Notes: generated by a model from the letters alone, not told the origin. Numbered from the stretch's first letter, positions 31,146-41,347 are shown. The stretch: 64,000 bases of DNA from Mycolicibacterium crocinum (GCF_022370635.2 NZ_CP092362.2:1736001-1800000); one strand, 5' to 3'. A program made the numbers and translations.

Positions 31146-32294
31146 ATGGCGAAGAACCAGGTCAAGATCAGTGCGAACGTGGTCGACACCGTGCGACCGA
31201 AGGTGGCCGGAGAGGGTCGCAACCCCGCGATCGACGCGGTGCGGGCCCTGTTTGGGCGGATCACCACACCGCTGTTGCCGGACGACTACCTGCAGCTCGC
31301 GAACCCGTTGTGGTCGGCGCGCGAGCTGCGTGGGCGGGTGCTCGACGTCCGCCGGGAGACCGAGGACTCGGCGACGCTGGTGATCAAGCCCGGCTGGGGC
31401 TTCACGTTCGACTACCAGCCCGGCCAGTACATCGGTATCGGCCTGCTGGTCGACGGCCGGTGGCGGTGGCGGTCCTACTCGCTGACGTCGAGCCCGCATT
31501 CGGACGGAGCCGGGCGGTCGCGGACCATCACGATCACCGTCAAGGCCATGCCCGAGGGCTTTTTGTCCAGCCATCTGGTCGGCGGGGTCAAGCCCGGCAC
31601 GATCGTCCGGCTCGCGGCGCCGCAGGGCAACTTCGTTATGCCCGATCCCGCGCCCGCGTCGGTGTTGTTCCTGACCGGCGGGTCCGGCATCACTCCGGTG
31701 ATGTCGATGCTGCGGACCCTGGAGCGCCGCGACCAGATCGGTGACATCGTCCACATCCACTCGGCCCCAACGGAATCCGACGTGATGTTCGCCAGCGAGC
31801 TCGCGCAGCTGGCTCGCGAGCATGACAGCTACCGGCTGACCGTCCGCACCACCCGCTCGCAGGGGCGCCTCGATCTCGCGCAACTCGACACCGTGGTCCC
31901 GGACTGGCGTGAGCGCCAGACCTGGGCCTGCGGCCCGGAGGGAATGCTCTCCGAGGCCGAGAAGGTGTGGCAGGCCGCCGGCATCGGCGACCGGTTGCAC
32001 CTGGAGCGGTTCGCGGCATCTCGGGCGGCCGCGCACGGGCAGGGTGGCACGGTTACCTTCGAGCGCAGCGGGAAGACGGTGACAGTGGACGCCGCGACGT
32101 CGCTGATGGAGGCCGGTGAGCAGGCCGGATTGCGGATGCCCTTCGGTTGCCGGATGGGCATCTGTCAGTCCTGTGTGGTCGCCCTGGTCGACGGTCACGT
32201 TCGCGATCTGCGCACGGGTGCCGAACACGAGCCGGGCACCCGCATACAGACGTGCGTTTCGGCTGCTTCGGGCGACTGTGTGGTGGATGTCTAA
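31146..32294 (+). CDS. Ferredoxin reductase, electron donor to DesA3
   Basis: This 382-residue flavin oxidoreductase has three domains: an FAD-binding barrel ([10 protein letters not shown]), an NAD(P) domain ([13 protein letters not shown]) and a C-terminal plant-type 2Fe-2S domain ([12 protein letters not shown] with a further Cys in the last ten residues). Rv3230c, its counterpart, passes electrons from NADPH to the DesA3 acyl-CoA desaturase. An AAGGAGGTG ribosome site precedes the ATG. It is separated from desA3 by a second copy of the same operator. Confidence 0.93.
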   Translation: MAKNQVKISANVVDTVRPKVAGEGRNPAIDAVRALFGRITTPLLPDDYLQLANPLWSARELRGRVLDVRRETEDSATLVIKPGWGFTFDYQPGQYIGIGLLVDGRWRWRSYSLTSSPHSDGAGRSRTITITVKAMPEGFLSSHLVGGVKPGTIVRLAAPQGNFVMPDPAPASVLFLTGGSGITPVMSMLRTLERRDQIGDIVHIHSAPTESDVMFASELAQLAREHDSYRLTVRTTRSQGRLDLAQLDTVVPDWRERQTWACGPEGMLSEAEKVWQAAGIGDRLHLERFAASRAAAHGQGGTVTFERSGKTVTVDAATSLMEAGEQAGLRMPFGCRMGICQSCVVALVDGHVRDLRTGAEHEPGTRIQTCVSAASGDCVVDV

Positions 32295-32313
32295 GGTTTA
32301 CTGGCTAGTAACC

Positions 32314-32340
32314 TACGGGTACGTAGGTTACGGTAGCGTA
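32314..32340. promoter_or_regulatory. Tandem operator before desA3
   Basis: TACGGGTACGTA (32314-32325) and TACGGTAGCGTA (32329-32340) have the same 15-bp period as the sites at 31094-31120. The first lies in the larger palindrome CCTACG-GGTA-CGTAGG (32312-32327). Shared sites suggest that one regulator matches reductase and desaturase levels. Confidence 0.6.
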
Positions 32341-32364
32341 GGGACAAGAAGGGAGGCGTGACTA

Positions 32365-33627
32365 ATGGCTATTAGCGATGTGGATGCGTTTTCGCACCTG
32401 ACCGATGCAGACATCGAAAGCCTGGAGGTTGAGCTCGACGCCATCCGCCAGGACATCGAAGATTCCCTCGGCGCGCGGGATGCGCGCTATATCCGTCGCA
32501 CCATCGCCGCCCAGCGCGGTCTTGAGGTGGCCGGGCGGTTGATGCTGGCTGCCAGCTCCAAACGTTCGGCGTGGTGGGCGGGCACCGTGACCCTGGGCGT
32601 GGCCAAGATCATCGAGAACATGGAGATCGGCCACAACGTCATGCACGGCCAGTGGGATTGGATGAACGATCCCGAGATTCACTCCTCGTCGTGGGAGTGG
32701 GACATGAGCGGGGCGTCCAAGCACTGGCGGTTCACCCACAACTTCATGCATCACAAGTACACCAACATTCTCGGGATGGACGACGACGTCGGCTACGGCG
32801 TCATCCGGGTCACCCGTGACGCGAAGTGGAAGCCGTTCAACCTCTACGGCAACCTGCTCTTCAACACGTTGCTGGCGATCGGCTTCGAGTGGGGTGTGGG
32901 TCTGCAGCACCTGGAGCTCGGCAAGATCTTCAAGGGCCGCGATGACCGCAAGGCGACCCTGGTGCGCATGCGCGAGTTCGGCGCCAAGGCCGGACGGCAG
33001 CTGCTCAAGGACTACGTCGCCTACCCGGCGATCACGTCGCTGTCGCCCTACGCCACCTACCGGTCGACGGCCACCGCGAATGCGATCGCCAACGTGATCC
33101 GCAACGTGTGGGCCAACGCGGTGATCTTCTGCGGCCACTTCCCTGATGGCGCAGAGAAATTCACCAAGACCGACATGGTGGGCGAAAGCAAGGGCCAGTG
33201 GTACCTGCGCCAGATGCTGGGCAGTGCCAACATCGAGGGCAGCCGCGCCATGGACTTCATGACCGGCAACCTGTCGTATCAGATCGAGCACCACCTGTAC
33301 CCCGACCTGCCGAGCAACAGGCTGGCCGAAATCTCGGTGCGGGTGCGCCAGGTCTGCGACAAGTACGACCTGCCCTACACGACCGGGCCGTTCCTGGTGC
33401 AGTACGCCAAGACCTGGCGCACGATCGCCAAGCTGTCGCTGCCGGACAAGTACCTGCGCGACACCGTCGACGATGCACCGGAGACCCGCAGCGAGCGGAT
33501 GTTCGCCGAGCTCGAATCCGGTTATGCCGGAGTCGACCCGAAGACCGGCCGCAAGCGCGGACTCAAGACCGCGATCGCCACGGCTCGCCAGAAGCGACGG
33601 GTCAAGCGCGCGGCCAAAGCCGCCTAG
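32365..33627 (+). CDS. desA3: Acyl-CoA delta-9 desaturase DesA3
   Basis: This 420-residue membrane di-iron enzyme introduces the 9-10 double bond into stearoyl-CoA to make oleoyl-CoA. Its histidine boxes are HNVMH, HNFMHH and, near the C-terminus, IEHHLYP; a further GHF segment lies between them. The C-terminal tail is very basic (RQKRRVKRAAKAA), as in the mycobacterial protein, where the extreme C-terminus affects stability. ATG 32365 follows GGGAGG. It matches Rv3229c and works with the upstream reductase. Confidence 0.95.
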   Translation: MAISDVDAFSHLTDADIESLEVELDAIRQDIEDSLGARDARYIRRTIAAQRGLEVAGRLMLAASSKRSAWWAGTVTLGVAKIIENMEIGHNVMHGQWDWMNDPEIHSSSWEWDMSGASKHWRFTHNFMHHKYTNILGMDDDVGYGVIRVTRDAKWKPFNLYGNLLFNTLLAIGFEWGVGLQHLELGKIFKGRDDRKATLVRMREFGAKAGRQLLKDYVAYPAITSLSPYATYRSTATANAIANVIRNVWANAVIFCGHFPDGAEKFTKTDMVGESKGQWYLRQMLGSANIEGSRAMDFMTGNLSYQIEHHLYPDLPSNRLAEISVRVRQVCDKYDLPYTTGPFLVQYAKTWRTIAKLSLPDKYLRDTVDDAPETRSERMFAELESGYAGVDPKTGRKRGLKTAIATARQKRRVKRAAKAA

Positions 33628-33660
33628 CCAGTCGGCGCGCTCGCGGGGCATGATGAGCCC

Positions 33661-34173
33661 GTGAGCGCGCCGTGGCAGCTGCGGACCGGAAGTGCCGACG
33701 ACCTCGACATCCTCGAGCCGTTGTGGGCGGCCGTGCATCACCGGCATGCCGAGTCGATGCCGGAACTGCAGCCCTACGTCAGCGACGCTGAGTCGTGGCG
33801 GGTGCGCCGCGCCCTCTACGCGGATCTGTTCGCGAAACCCGACACCGTGCTGTTGGTCGCGAGCGTCGACGACCGTCCAATCGGCTACGGGCTGGCGCAT
33901 GTGCTCGAAACCGAGGCCACCTGGGTGGCCGACACCTGGGCCACCGGCCGGCGGGTCGGCGAGATCGAATCCCTTTCGGTGCTACCGGAATTCCGCGGAT
34001 CGGGCCTGGGCACCGAACTGCTGACAAAGCTCGAGGAGCACTTGCGCGCGTCCGGCGTCGACGATCTGGTTCTCGGTGTGCTGTCCGGCAACCGAGACGC
34101 CCTGCGTCTCTACGAGCGCCTCGGTTACCGGCCGACCTGGCTGTACCTGTCGAAGTTCACCGGCCGGGACTGA
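33661..34173 (+). CDS. GNAT-family N-acetyltransferase
   Basis: This 170-residue protein starts at GTG 33661. It has the GNAT acetyl-CoA motif A: IESLSVLPEFRGSGLGTELL, with the RGSGLG pyrophosphate loop near residue 112. Motif B is in NRDALRLYERLGYRPTW. The substrate is unknown. It lies 33 bases after desA3 and could be co-transcribed, but nothing ties it functionally to desaturation. Confidence 0.85.
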   Translation: MSAPWQLRTGSADDLDILEPLWAAVHHRHAESMPELQPYVSDAESWRVRRALYADLFAKPDTVLLVASVDDRPIGYGLAHVLETEATWVADTWATGRRVGEIESLSVLPEFRGSGLGTELLTKLEEHLRASGVDDLVLGVLSGNRDALRLYERLGYRPTWLYLSKFTGRD

Positions 34174-34177
34174 GCGT

Positions 34178-35026
34178 CTACTTCGGGATGTAGTCGAAGG
34201 TGTCCGGGTTCGGGCCGCGACGGCCTGCCTCACCCTTGTCGAGCGCGGTGATGGCATCGATGTCGTCGTCACTCAGCTCGAAGTCGAAGATCTCCAAGTT
34301 CTCCTTGATCCGTTCGGGGGTAACGGATTTCGGGAACACGATGTCGCCACGTTCGATGTGCCAGCGCAACACGACCTGAGCCGGGCTCTTGCCGAGGCGC
34401 TCGGCGACCTTGCCGATCACCGGGTCGTCGAGCACCGCGCCCTGGGCGATCGGCGACCACGCCTCGGTGAGGATGGTGTGGTCGGTGCCGTAGGTGCGCA
34501 GCTCGTCGTTGGCGAAGTACGGGTGCACCTCGATCTGGTTGACGGCGGGCACCGTCTCGCTGTCGCGGGCCAGTTGTTCGAGATGGTGGATCTGGAAGTT
34601 GGACACACCGATGCTGCGGGCGCGGCCATCGGTCTTGAACTCCTCCAACGTCTTCCACGTGGAGACGAAGTCGCCGTCGTACAGCGTCGGCAGCGGCCAG
34701 TGGATCAGGAACAGGTCGACGTAGTCAGAGCCGAGCGCCTCGATGGTCTTGTCGAAGGCGCGGCGAGCGTCGTCGGGTTTGTGAAAGCCGTTGTTGAGCT
34801 TGCTGGTGACGTATACCTCGCCACGGTCGATGCCGAAGTCTCGGATGCCTTGTCCGACGCCCTTTTCGTTTTGGTACATCTCAGCGGTGTCGATGTGGCG
34901 GTAGCCGATTTCCAGGGCGGTGCGCACCGCGGACGCGGTCTCGTCGGGCGCAATCTGGAAGACGCCGAACCCAAGCTGGGGGATCTTGGTGCCGTCGTTG
35001 AGTGTCAAACTGGGAACAGTGCTCAT
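34178..35026 (-). CDS. Aldo/keto reductase
   Basis: This 282-residue NADPH-dependent oxidoreductase of the AKR5-like group has the catalytic tetrad in the expected order: Asp and Tyr in HIDTAEMYQNE, Lys in VTSKL and His in LFLIHWPLP. NADPH-binding residues lie in the late FPKSVTPERIKENL segment. ATG 35026 (MSTVPSLTL) is preferred to the longer frame at 35059. Mycobacterial AKRs of this type reduce dicarbonyls such as methylglyoxal. It converges with the GNAT gene, with 4 bases between. Confidence 0.92.
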   Translation of the reverse strand: MSTVPSLTLNDGTKIPQLGFGVFQIAPDETASAVRTALEIGYRHIDTAEMYQNEKGVGQGIRDFGIDRGEVYVTSKLNNGFHKPDDARRAFDKTIEALGSDYVDLFLIHWPLPTLYDGDFVSTWKTLEEFKTDGRARSIGVSNFQIHHLEQLARDSETVPAVNQIEVHPYFANDELRTYGTDHTILTEAWSPIAQGAVLDDPVIGKVAERLGKSPAQVVLRWHIERGDIVFPKSVTPERIKENLEIFDFELSDDDIDAITALDKGEAGRRGPNPDTFDYIPK

Positions 35027-35066
35027 GTGTGCGGCGTGCCCTCTCGATAGGTGTTGCAAACAATTA

Positions 35067-36056
35067 TCAGTACGCCGCGCCCTCTGACAACGCGGAGAGC
35101 AGCCGCCGAGCCGCCGCGACGCGACGCGCGGGTGCTCCGGTCAGCGTGTCCAGCGCGCATTCCGGGTCGGCCGGCGGTCCCATGTGGCCGCATCCGCGCG
35201 GGCAGTCCTGAATGGCATCAGCCAGATCCGAAAACGCCTTCAGCACGTCATCGGGTTCGATATGCGCCAAGCCGAACGACCTGATGCCCGGAGTGTCGAC
35301 CACCCAGCCGCCGCCCGGTAGCGGCAACGCGACCGACTGCGTCGAGGTGTGCTTGCCCTTGCCTACCCCGGACACCTCGCCGGTGGCCCGGTCCGCCTGC
35401 GGCACAAGCCGATTCACCAACGTCGACTTGCCGACTCCTGAGTGGCCGAGCAACACGGTGACCTTCCCGGCCAGCAGGTCCTCGACCTCATCGATCGGAT
35501 CGCCACGCCCCGCGGTGAGCACCGTGAGGTCCAAATCGGTGAAGTGCCCGGCAAACTCCTCGGCAGGCACCAGATCGGTTTTGGTCAGGCACAGAATCGG
35601 TCGCAGCTCGCCGGCGTATGCCGCGATCAGCGCGCGGTCCACCAACCCCGTGCGCGGCGGGGGATCGGCCAGCGCCACCACCATCAGCAGCTGGTCGGCG
35701 TTGGCGACCACCACCCGCTCGGTCGGATCGGTGTCATCAGCGGTGCGGCGCAACACCGTTCGCCGTTCACCTCGGCGCACGATCCGCGCCAGCGTGTCGG
35801 GTCGCCCGGTCAGATCGCCGACGACGTCGACCTGGTCGCCGACGACGATGGGGGTGCGGCCGAGTTCACGGGCACGCATCGCGGTGACGTGCCGGTGCGG
35901 ATCGTCGTCGAGTACGCAGCCCCACCGGCCGCGGTCGACGGTGACAACCATCGCCGATGCCGCGTCCGCATGATCGGGACGAGTCTTGGTGCGCGGACGC
36001 GAGCCACGGCCCGACCGGATCTTGACGTCGGACTCGTCGTACTCGCGTGGGCTCAA
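35067..36056 (-). CDS. rsgA: Ribosome small-subunit GTPase RsgA
   Basis: This 329-residue circularly permuted GTPase matures the 30S subunit. The OB-fold N-terminus ([13 protein letters not shown]) is followed by the GTPase with G4 TKTDLV, then G1 [10 protein letters not shown]3 DTPG, and a C-terminal zinc motif (CPRGCGH with a later Cys). TTG 36056 overlaps the aroA stop (TTGA), which explains why a longer frame reaches into aroA. The aroA-rsgA pair is coupled and matches Rv3227-Rv3228. Confidence 0.92.
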   Translation of the reverse strand: MSPREYDESDVKIRSGRGSRPRTKTRPDHADAASAMVVTVDRGRWGCVLDDDPHRHVTAMRARELGRTPIVVGDQVDVVGDLTGRPDTLARIVRRGERRTVLRRTADDTDPTERVVVANADQLLMVVALADPPPRTGLVDRALIAAYAGELRPILCLTKTDLVPAEEFAGHFTDLDLTVLTAGRGDPIDEVEDLLAGKVTVLLGHSGVGKSTLVNRLVPQADRATGEVSGVGKGKHTSTQSVALPLPGGGWVVDTPGIRSFGLAHIEPDDVLKAFSDLADAIQDCPRGCGHMGPPADPECALDTLTGAPARRVAAARRLLSALSEGAAY

Positions 36057-37348
36057 CCGACCCCCACCATCTCGGTCCACAACGCAGCGAATTCCGGCAG
36101 CGTCTTGGCGGTGGTCCCGATGTCCTCGACGGCGACGCCGGGCACCCGCAGCCCGATGATGGCTCCGGCCATCGCCATTCGATGATCGGCATAGGAGTGC
36201 CAGGTGCCGGCATGCAACGGGGTCGCGGTGATCACCAAGCCGTCCTCGGTTTCGGTGCACTGGCCGCCGAGCCCGGAGATCTCGGCGCGCAGTGCTGCCA
36301 GCCGGTCGGTTTCGTGGCCGCGCAGGTGCGCGATCCCGGTCAGCCGGGACACCGAGCCCGGTGCGGCCAGCGCGGCCAGGGCAGCCACCGCCGGAGCCAG
36401 TTCGCCGACGTCGTGCAGGTCGATCTCGAAACCGTCATAGGACTGCGGTCCCCGCACCTCCAGGTGTGAATCACCTTGGTGCACAGCCGATCCCAGCAGT
36501 TTCAGGATGCCCAGGATTACATCGGCGGGCTGGACGCTGGCCGACGGCCAGCCGGTGATGCCCACCGTGCCGCCGGTCACCACCGCCGCGGCCAGGAACG
36601 GCACCGAGTTGGACAGGTCCGGCTCGACGTCCCAGTGCCGGGCGGCGATCGGCCCCGGCGCGACCCGCCACTGGTTGGCTGCAGTGTCGTCGACGTCGAC
36701 GCCGGCTTCGCGCAGCATCGACACGGTCATCGCGATGTGCGGTGCCGACGGCACCGACGTGCCGGTGTGCACGACGGTCAGCCCCTCGGTGAACGCGGCG
36801 CCGGACAGCAGCAGACCCGAGACGAACTGCGAGGAGCTCGACGCGTCGATGCGGACCGTGCCGCCCGCGACCGCGCCGCGGCCGTGGACGTGAAACGGCA
36901 GTCCCGTGCCGTCGATGTCGACACCGAGTCCGCGCATCGCGTCGAGGAGGGGAGCGATGGGCCGGGTGCGGGCCTGCTCATCGCCGTCGAATTCGACGAT
37001 CGCGGTGCTCAGCGCCGCCAGGGGAGGCACGAACCGCAACACCGTTCCGGCCAAGCCACAGTCGATGCGGGCCCGCGGGCCGGGATTCAACGCCCCGCTC
37101 ACCACCAGCTCGCAGCCGGTGCCGGCGACGTCGATGCCGAGCGCCTGAATGGCCCCGATCATCAGATCGGTGTCGCGGCTGCGCAGCGCTCCGCTGATTG
37201 TCGAGTCGCCCTGGCCTTGCGCTGCGGCCAACGCCGCGAGCACCAGCGTGCGATTGGTCTGCGATTTCGAGCCCGGCACTGTTACGCGCGCGTGCACCGG
37301 CCCAGAGGTCGACGGCGCGTTCCACAACTCGGTGCTCACGGCATACAT
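36053..37348 (-). CDS. aroA: 3-phosphoshikimate 1-carboxyvinyltransferase (EPSP synthase)
   Basis: This enzyme joins shikimate-3-phosphate and PEP in chorismate synthesis. Visible motifs are PGSKSQTNR (S3P/PEP lysine), GLAGTVLRF (the usual GNAGT is GLAGT here, as in mycobacteria), [12 protein letters not shown], and ADHRMAMA near the end. The start is either ATG 37348 or GTG 37339 (VSTELW); the second is closer to homologues. The length of about 430 is normal. It is divergent from the SRAP gene by 35 bases. Confidence 0.95.
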   Translation of the reverse strand: MYAVSTELWNAPSTSGPVHARVTVPGSKSQTNRTLVLAALAAAQGQGDSTISGALRSRDTDLMIGAIQALGIDVAGTGCELVVSGALNPGPRARIDCGLAGTVLRFVPPLAALSTAIVEFDGDEQARTRPIAPLLDAMRGLGVDIDGTGLPFHVHGRGAVAGGTVRIDASSSSQFVSGLLLSGAAFTEGLTVVHTGTSVPSAPHIAMTVSMLREAGVDVDDTAANQWRVAPGPIAARHWDVEPDLSNSVPFLAAAVVTGGTVGITGWPSASVQPADVILGILKLLGSAVHQGDSHLEVRGPQSYDGFEIDLHDVGELAPAVAALAALAAPGSVSRLTGIAHLRGHETDRLAALRAEISGLGGQCTETEDGLVITATPLHAGTWHSYADHRMAMAGAIIGLRVPGVAVEDIGTTAKTLPEFAALWTEMVGVG

Positions 37349-37383
37349 CCTGCCCTGTCGGGATCGTGCGCCACCATGGAGTC

Positions 37384-38148
37384 ATGTGCGGACGATTCGC
37401 GGTGACCACCGACCCGGCCCTGCTGGCCGAGAAGATCCACGCCATCGACGAAGCCACCGAGGCGGCCAAGGAGGCGCGGGGGCCCAATTACAACGTCGCC
37501 CCGACCGCCACCATCGCCACGGTGGTGAGTCGGCACAACGACCCGGACGACACCCCGACCCGGCGGGTCCGGTTGATGCGCTGGGGGTTGGTGCCGCCCT
37601 GGGTGAAGGCGACCTCCGACGGCACCCCGGAGAGCAAGGGTCCGCTGCTGATCAACGCGCGAGCGGAAAAGGTGACCAGCTCACCGGCCTTCCGCGCGTC
37701 GGCCAAGAGCAAGCGCTGCCTGGTCCCGATGGACGGCTACTACGAATGGAAGCCCAACCCGGACACCCCGGCGGGCAAGAAGGCCCGCAAGACGCCGTAC
37801 TTCATGCACCGCGCCGACGGTGAGCCGCTGTTCATGGCGGGACTCTGGTCGGTCTGGAGGGCGAACGACGAGGCGTCGCCGTTGTTGACCTGCACGATCA
37901 TCACCACCGATGCCGTCGGGGAGCTCGCCGAAATCCACGACCGGATGCCGCTGGTGGTCGACGAGGAGCACTGGGATCGGTGGCTCGATCCCGATCAGCC
38001 GGCCGACGCCGACCTGCTGGCCGCGCCGCCCGACATCGCCGGGATCGACCTTCGCGAGGTGTCCACGCTGGTCAACAGCGTGCGCAACAACGGTCCGGAG
38101 CTCATCGAGCCCGCCGATCCACACAACCAACCGGTTGGCCTGTTCTAG
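37384..38148 (+). CDS. SOS response-associated peptidase (SRAP/HMCES-like)
   Basis: This 254-residue protein starts MCGRF; after Met removal, Cys2 is the catalytic residue that forms a stable thiazolidine link with abasic sites in single-stranded DNA. Other active-site residues are in NVAPT (Asn), INARAEK, MDGYYEWK (Glu) and EIHDRMP (His). It shields abasic sites from cleavage at stalled forks. It matches Rv3226c in position and length. Confidence 0.94.
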   Translation: MCGRFAVTTDPALLAEKIHAIDEATEAAKEARGPNYNVAPTATIATVVSRHNDPDDTPTRRVRLMRWGLVPPWVKATSDGTPESKGPLLINARAEKVTSSPAFRASAKSKRCLVPMDGYYEWKPNPDTPAGKKARKTPYFMHRADGEPLFMAGLWSVWRANDEASPLLTCTIITTDAVGELAEIHDRMPLVVDEEHWDRWLDPDQPADADLLAAPPDIAGIDLREVSTLVNSVRNNGPELIEPADPHNQPVGLF

Positions 38149-38204
38149 CGACTCGGTGCCGGTTAGGCTCACAGCCAAGTTCCCGACCAGCGAGAGGAGC
38201 GGCC

Positions 38205-39743
38205 ATGACTGCGGTCGAGCCCAAGGCCGATCAGGCCACTATCACGGTGCACAACCCCGCCGACGGCCGCGTCGCCGGCACCGTGCCGGTCGACAGTGCA
38301 GAGGTCGTCGCCGCCAAGGCAAACGAGCTGCGGCTGTTCCAGACCGAGTGGGAGGAGATCGGCCCGCGCGGACGCAAGGTCTGGATGTACAAGTGGCAGG
38401 ACTGGATCCTCGACAACGCCGACCACCTCACCGAGGTGCTGATGTCGGAGACGGGAAAGTCGCACGGCGACGCCAAGCTCGAGCCGGTGGCCCTGGCGGA
38501 CTCGATCAAGTACTGGGCGGGCAACGCCGAGGAGTTCCTCGCCGACCGGCACCCCAAGGCGCACAACCTTCTGTTCAAGGTGAAGAAGCTGACGACGGTC
38601 TACCGGCCGTACCCGTTGGTGGGGATCATCGAACCGTGGAACTTCCCATTGGCGATGCTGGCCCTCGACGTGGTGCCCGCGTTGGCCTCCGGCGCCGCGG
38701 TGTTGCTGAAACCGTCTGAGGTGACGCCACTTTCGGCTGTCGAGTTCGCCCGCGGCTGGACCGAGGTCGGGGCTCCGCCGGTGCTGAAGTTGGCCACCGG
38801 ATACGGCGAGACCGGGGCAGCGGTGATCAACAACGCCGACTACGTCCACTTCACCGGATCGACGGCCACCGGCCGCAAGGTCGCGGTGGCCTGTGCCGAG
38901 CAACTCAAGCCGTTCAGTCTCGAACTCGGCGGCAAGGACCCGGCGATCGTGCTGGCCGACGCCGACATCGACCGGGCGGCCAACGGCATCGCCTGGGGTG
39001 GGATGTTCAACTCCGGCCAGGTGTGCATCTCGGTGGAGCGGGTCTACGTCGAGGCGCCGGTCTACGACGAATTCGTTTCCAAGCTGACGGCGAACGTCCG
39101 GAACATCAAGCAGGGGCAGGAAGAGTCGGGCTTCAAGTACGACACCGGGGCCATGGCCACGGCCGCGCAGCGCGACATCGTCGAACGCCACGTCAAGGAG
39201 GCCGTCGAGGCGGGCGCGCGGGTGCTGACCGGTGGCAAGCCGACCGGTGTTGGCACGTTCTTCGAGCCGACGGTGCTCGCCGATGTCACCCCGACGATGA
39301 CCTGCATCGCGGAGGAGACCTTCGGTCCGACGCTTCCGGTGGTGAAGGTGGCCGACGAGGAAGAAGCCATCCGGCTGGCCAACGATTCGCAGTACGGGCT
39401 GTCGGCGACGGTGTGGACCGGCGATGTCGAGCGGGGCGAGCAAGTGGCCCGACGGCTGGAATGCGGTGCGGTCAACGTCAACGATGCGCTGGCCAACGTG
39501 TTCTGCCCGTCGCTGCCGATGGGCGGCTGGAAGAACTCCGGTGTCGGTTATCGGTCCGGTGGTGCCAGCGGTTTGATCAAGTTTTGCCGCCAGCAGGCCA
39601 TCACCGCGCCGAAGGTACCGACCCAGAAATCCGAGTTGATGTGGTACTCGTCGTCGAAGCGACAGGGTCAGCTTGCGCTGGCGGCGATGCGGGCCATGGC
39701 CGGTAAGGGTATGCGCCGCTTCGGGATTCGCCCCAAGAAGTAG
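38205..39743 (+). CDS. Aldehyde dehydrogenase family protein
   Basis: This 512-residue NAD(P)-dependent dehydrogenase has the catalytic Glu in LELGGKDP and the catalytic Cys in FNSGQVCISVERV. The Asn of the oxyanion hole is in IIEPWNFPL, and the cofactor loop is FTGSTATGRKVA. The C-terminus is extended and basic (KGMRRFGIRPKK), unlike typical soluble ALDHs, and could bind membranes as in fatty-aldehyde dehydrogenases. The substrate is not known. ATG 38205 follows GAGAGGAG. Confidence 0.9.
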   Translation: MTAVEPKADQATITVHNPADGRVAGTVPVDSAEVVAAKANELRLFQTEWEEIGPRGRKVWMYKWQDWILDNADHLTEVLMSETGKSHGDAKLEPVALADSIKYWAGNAEEFLADRHPKAHNLLFKVKKLTTVYRPYPLVGIIEPWNFPLAMLALDVVPALASGAAVLLKPSEVTPLSAVEFARGWTEVGAPPVLKLATGYGETGAAVINNADYVHFTGSTATGRKVAVACAEQLKPFSLELGGKDPAIVLADADIDRAANGIAWGGMFNSGQVCISVERVYVEAPVYDEFVSKLTANVRNIKQGQEESGFKYDTGAMATAAQRDIVERHVKEAVEAGARVLTGGKPTGVGTFFEPTVLADVTPTMTCIAEETFGPTLPVVKVADEEEAIRLANDSQYGLSATVWTGDVERGEQVARRLECGAVNVNDALANVFCPSLPMGGWKNSGVGYRSGGASGLIKFCRQQAITAPKVPTQKSELMWYSSSKRQGQLALAAMRAMAGKGMRRFGIRPKK

Positions 39744-39746
39744 CCG

Positions 39747-40592
39747 CTACGCGCCGTACCCGGGCGGGTTGGGGGTGTCGACCCACAGGTCCACTCCCAA
39801 CTCGGACCCCGGCACGCAGTCGTAGACCGACAGGTCGCTGACGCCGGACTCCACCAGCACGTCCTCGCAGAGCAGAGTGTGGCCCGTGTACTCACGGGCC
39901 GGCTTGCTCAGCACCGCGTAGGCGGCGTCGGAGTAGACCTCCGGCTTGCGACTGCGGGCCATCGCCTCGTCGCCGCCCAGAAGATTCTGCACCGCCGCCG
40001 TGGCGACCATCGTGCGCGGCCACAGAGTGTTGGACGCGATCCCGGCCTCACGCATCTCCTCGGCAATGCCCAACGCGCACAACGTCATTCCGAACTTCGC
40101 CATCATGTACGGGGTGGGTTTGAGCCACTGCGATTCGAGCCGGATCGGCGGGGACAGCGTGAGGATGTGGGGGTTCTCCCGGCCCTTCATATGCGGAATG
40201 CAAGCCTGCGAGACGGCGTAGGTGCCGCGCACCTGGATACCGTTCATCAGGTCGAAGCGTTTGAGTGGCACCTCTTCGATCGAGCCGAGGTTGATGGCCG
40301 AGGCGTTGTTGACGCAGATGTCGATGCCGCCGAACTGTTCGACGGCCTTGGCGACGGCGGAGGCCACCGAGTCGCCGTCGCGGACGTCACCGACGATCGG
40401 CAGCGCCTGGCCGCCGACCTCCTCGATCTCCTTGGCGGCCGTGTAGATCGTGCCGGGCAGTTTGGGATGCGGCTCGGTGGTCTTGGCCACCAGCGCGATG
40501 TTGGCGCCGTCGGCCGCGACGCGCTTGGCGATGGCCAAGCCGATGCCGCGACTGGCCCCCGAGATGAACATGGTCTTGCCGGAGAAGGACAT
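39747..40592 (-). CDS. Short-chain dehydrogenase/reductase (HSDL2-like)
   Basis: This 281-residue SDR has the cofactor motif GASRGIG (residues 12-18), the NNAS motif (CVNNASAIN), and the catalytic Tyr-x3-Lys as YMMAK. The serine position two turns before it reads LTLSPP, as in the HSDL2-like group. It lies at the place of Rv3224 and converges with the ALDH gene with 3 bases between. The substrate is probably a lipid or sterol-like alcohol, which is inference only. Confidence 0.9.
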   Translation of the reverse strand: MSFSGKTMFISGASRGIGLAIAKRVAADGANIALVAKTTEPHPKLPGTIYTAAKEIEEVGGQALPIVGDVRDGDSVASAVAKAVEQFGGIDICVNNASAINLGSIEEVPLKRFDLMNGIQVRGTYAVSQACIPHMKGRENPHILTLSPPIRLESQWLKPTPYMMAKFGMTLCALGIAEEMREAGIASNTLWPRTMVATAAVQNLLGGDEAMARSRKPEVYSDAAYAVLSKPAREYTGHTLLCEDVLVESGVSDLSVYDCVPGSELGVDLWVDTPNPPGYGA

Positions 40593-40601
40593 TCCGTCAC
40601 C

Positions 40602-41090
40602 CTAGACCGCGCGAATGTCGGCGGTGACGGCGTCGGTCAACCGAACCAGATCATGCGGCGCCACCGCCACATCCCAGCCTCGCTTGCCGGCACTGCACAG
40701 CACCCGGTCATAACCCAGCGCCGAGGCGTCGACCACCGTCGGCAACCGCTTGCGCTGGCCCAGCGGCGAGATCCCACCCAGCACGTAACCGGTGGCGCGT
40801 TCGGCGGCCGCCCGATCGGCCATCGCCACCTTGGATAGTCCCAGCGCCGCCGCGGCGGCCTTCAGCGACAGCTTCCAGGGCACCGGCAAAACCGCCACCG
40901 CCAACACCGAACCCGACGCGATCACCAGCGTCTTGAAGATCTGCTCGGGCTTCAGGGAATCACCGGCCAGGGCCGCGACGGCCTCCTCGCCGTAGGACTC
41001 CGAACGGGGGTCGTGGTCGTATCGCAGCACCTCGTGGGGGGCTTTGGCGGCGATCAGCGCAGCGATCGCCGGGGTGGCGGCACGACTCAC
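40602..41090 (-). CDS. Cys-tRNA(Pro)/Cys-tRNA(Cys) deacylase, YbaK/EbsC family
   Basis: This 162-residue single-domain editing enzyme removes Cys from mischarged tRNA(Pro). The YbaK fold is shown by IFKTLVIASG (the KTL motif with the key Lys), VLPVPWKLSLKAAAAALG, and YVLGGISPLGQRKRLPTVVD (the GGISP loop). GTG 41090 (SRAATPAIA) is chosen to match family length. It lies 9 bases before the SDR gene on the same strand, so the two form a pair. Confidence 0.9.
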   Translation of the reverse strand: MSRAATPAIAALIAAKAPHEVLRYDHDPRSESYGEEAVAALAGDSLKPEQIFKTLVIASGSVLAVAVLPVPWKLSLKAAAAALGLSKVAMADRAAAERATGYVLGGISPLGQRKRLPTVVDASALGYDRVLCSAGKRGWDVAVAPHDLVRLTDAVTADIRAV

Positions 41091-41109
41091 GGGGCACAGC
41101 CTAACCACG

Positions 41110-41136
41110 GGAAATAGCGCGGTGAGAAATCCTGTT
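41110..41136 (+). promoter_or_regulatory. Possible SigH-type autoregulated promoter
   Basis: GGAAAT (41110-41115) and GTT (41134-41136) are 18 bases apart, close to the SigH pattern GGAAYA-N16-20-CGTT. The sites lie about 210 bases before the sigH ATG. SigH is known to transcribe its own gene under heat and oxidative stress. The -35 match is not perfect. Confidence 0.35.
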
Positions 41137-41347
41137 GTGGACAGTGGTCGCAGCAAGCGAGCCCGCGATCGACGGAGTCAACGAAAAAAAGTGTTGGTAA
41201 CAGCCTTAGGATTGGAAGGAGAGAAGTCCGGTGTCAGCCGCAGTCTGCATGATGGCCGATGAGCGGGCACCCGCATTTCTCATCCGTCCGATACCGCTGC
41301 CGGAGCTTCTCAGGGGCGCCGCGGCAGAAGGGACTGTGTCACCCACG

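Noticed and set aside
29307..32228. A 973-codon minus-strand open frame opposite tgs3, ppk2 and the reductase
   Set aside because: It spans several well-supported plus-strand genes and has the His/Arg/Gly-rich composition of antisense frames in high-GC DNA.
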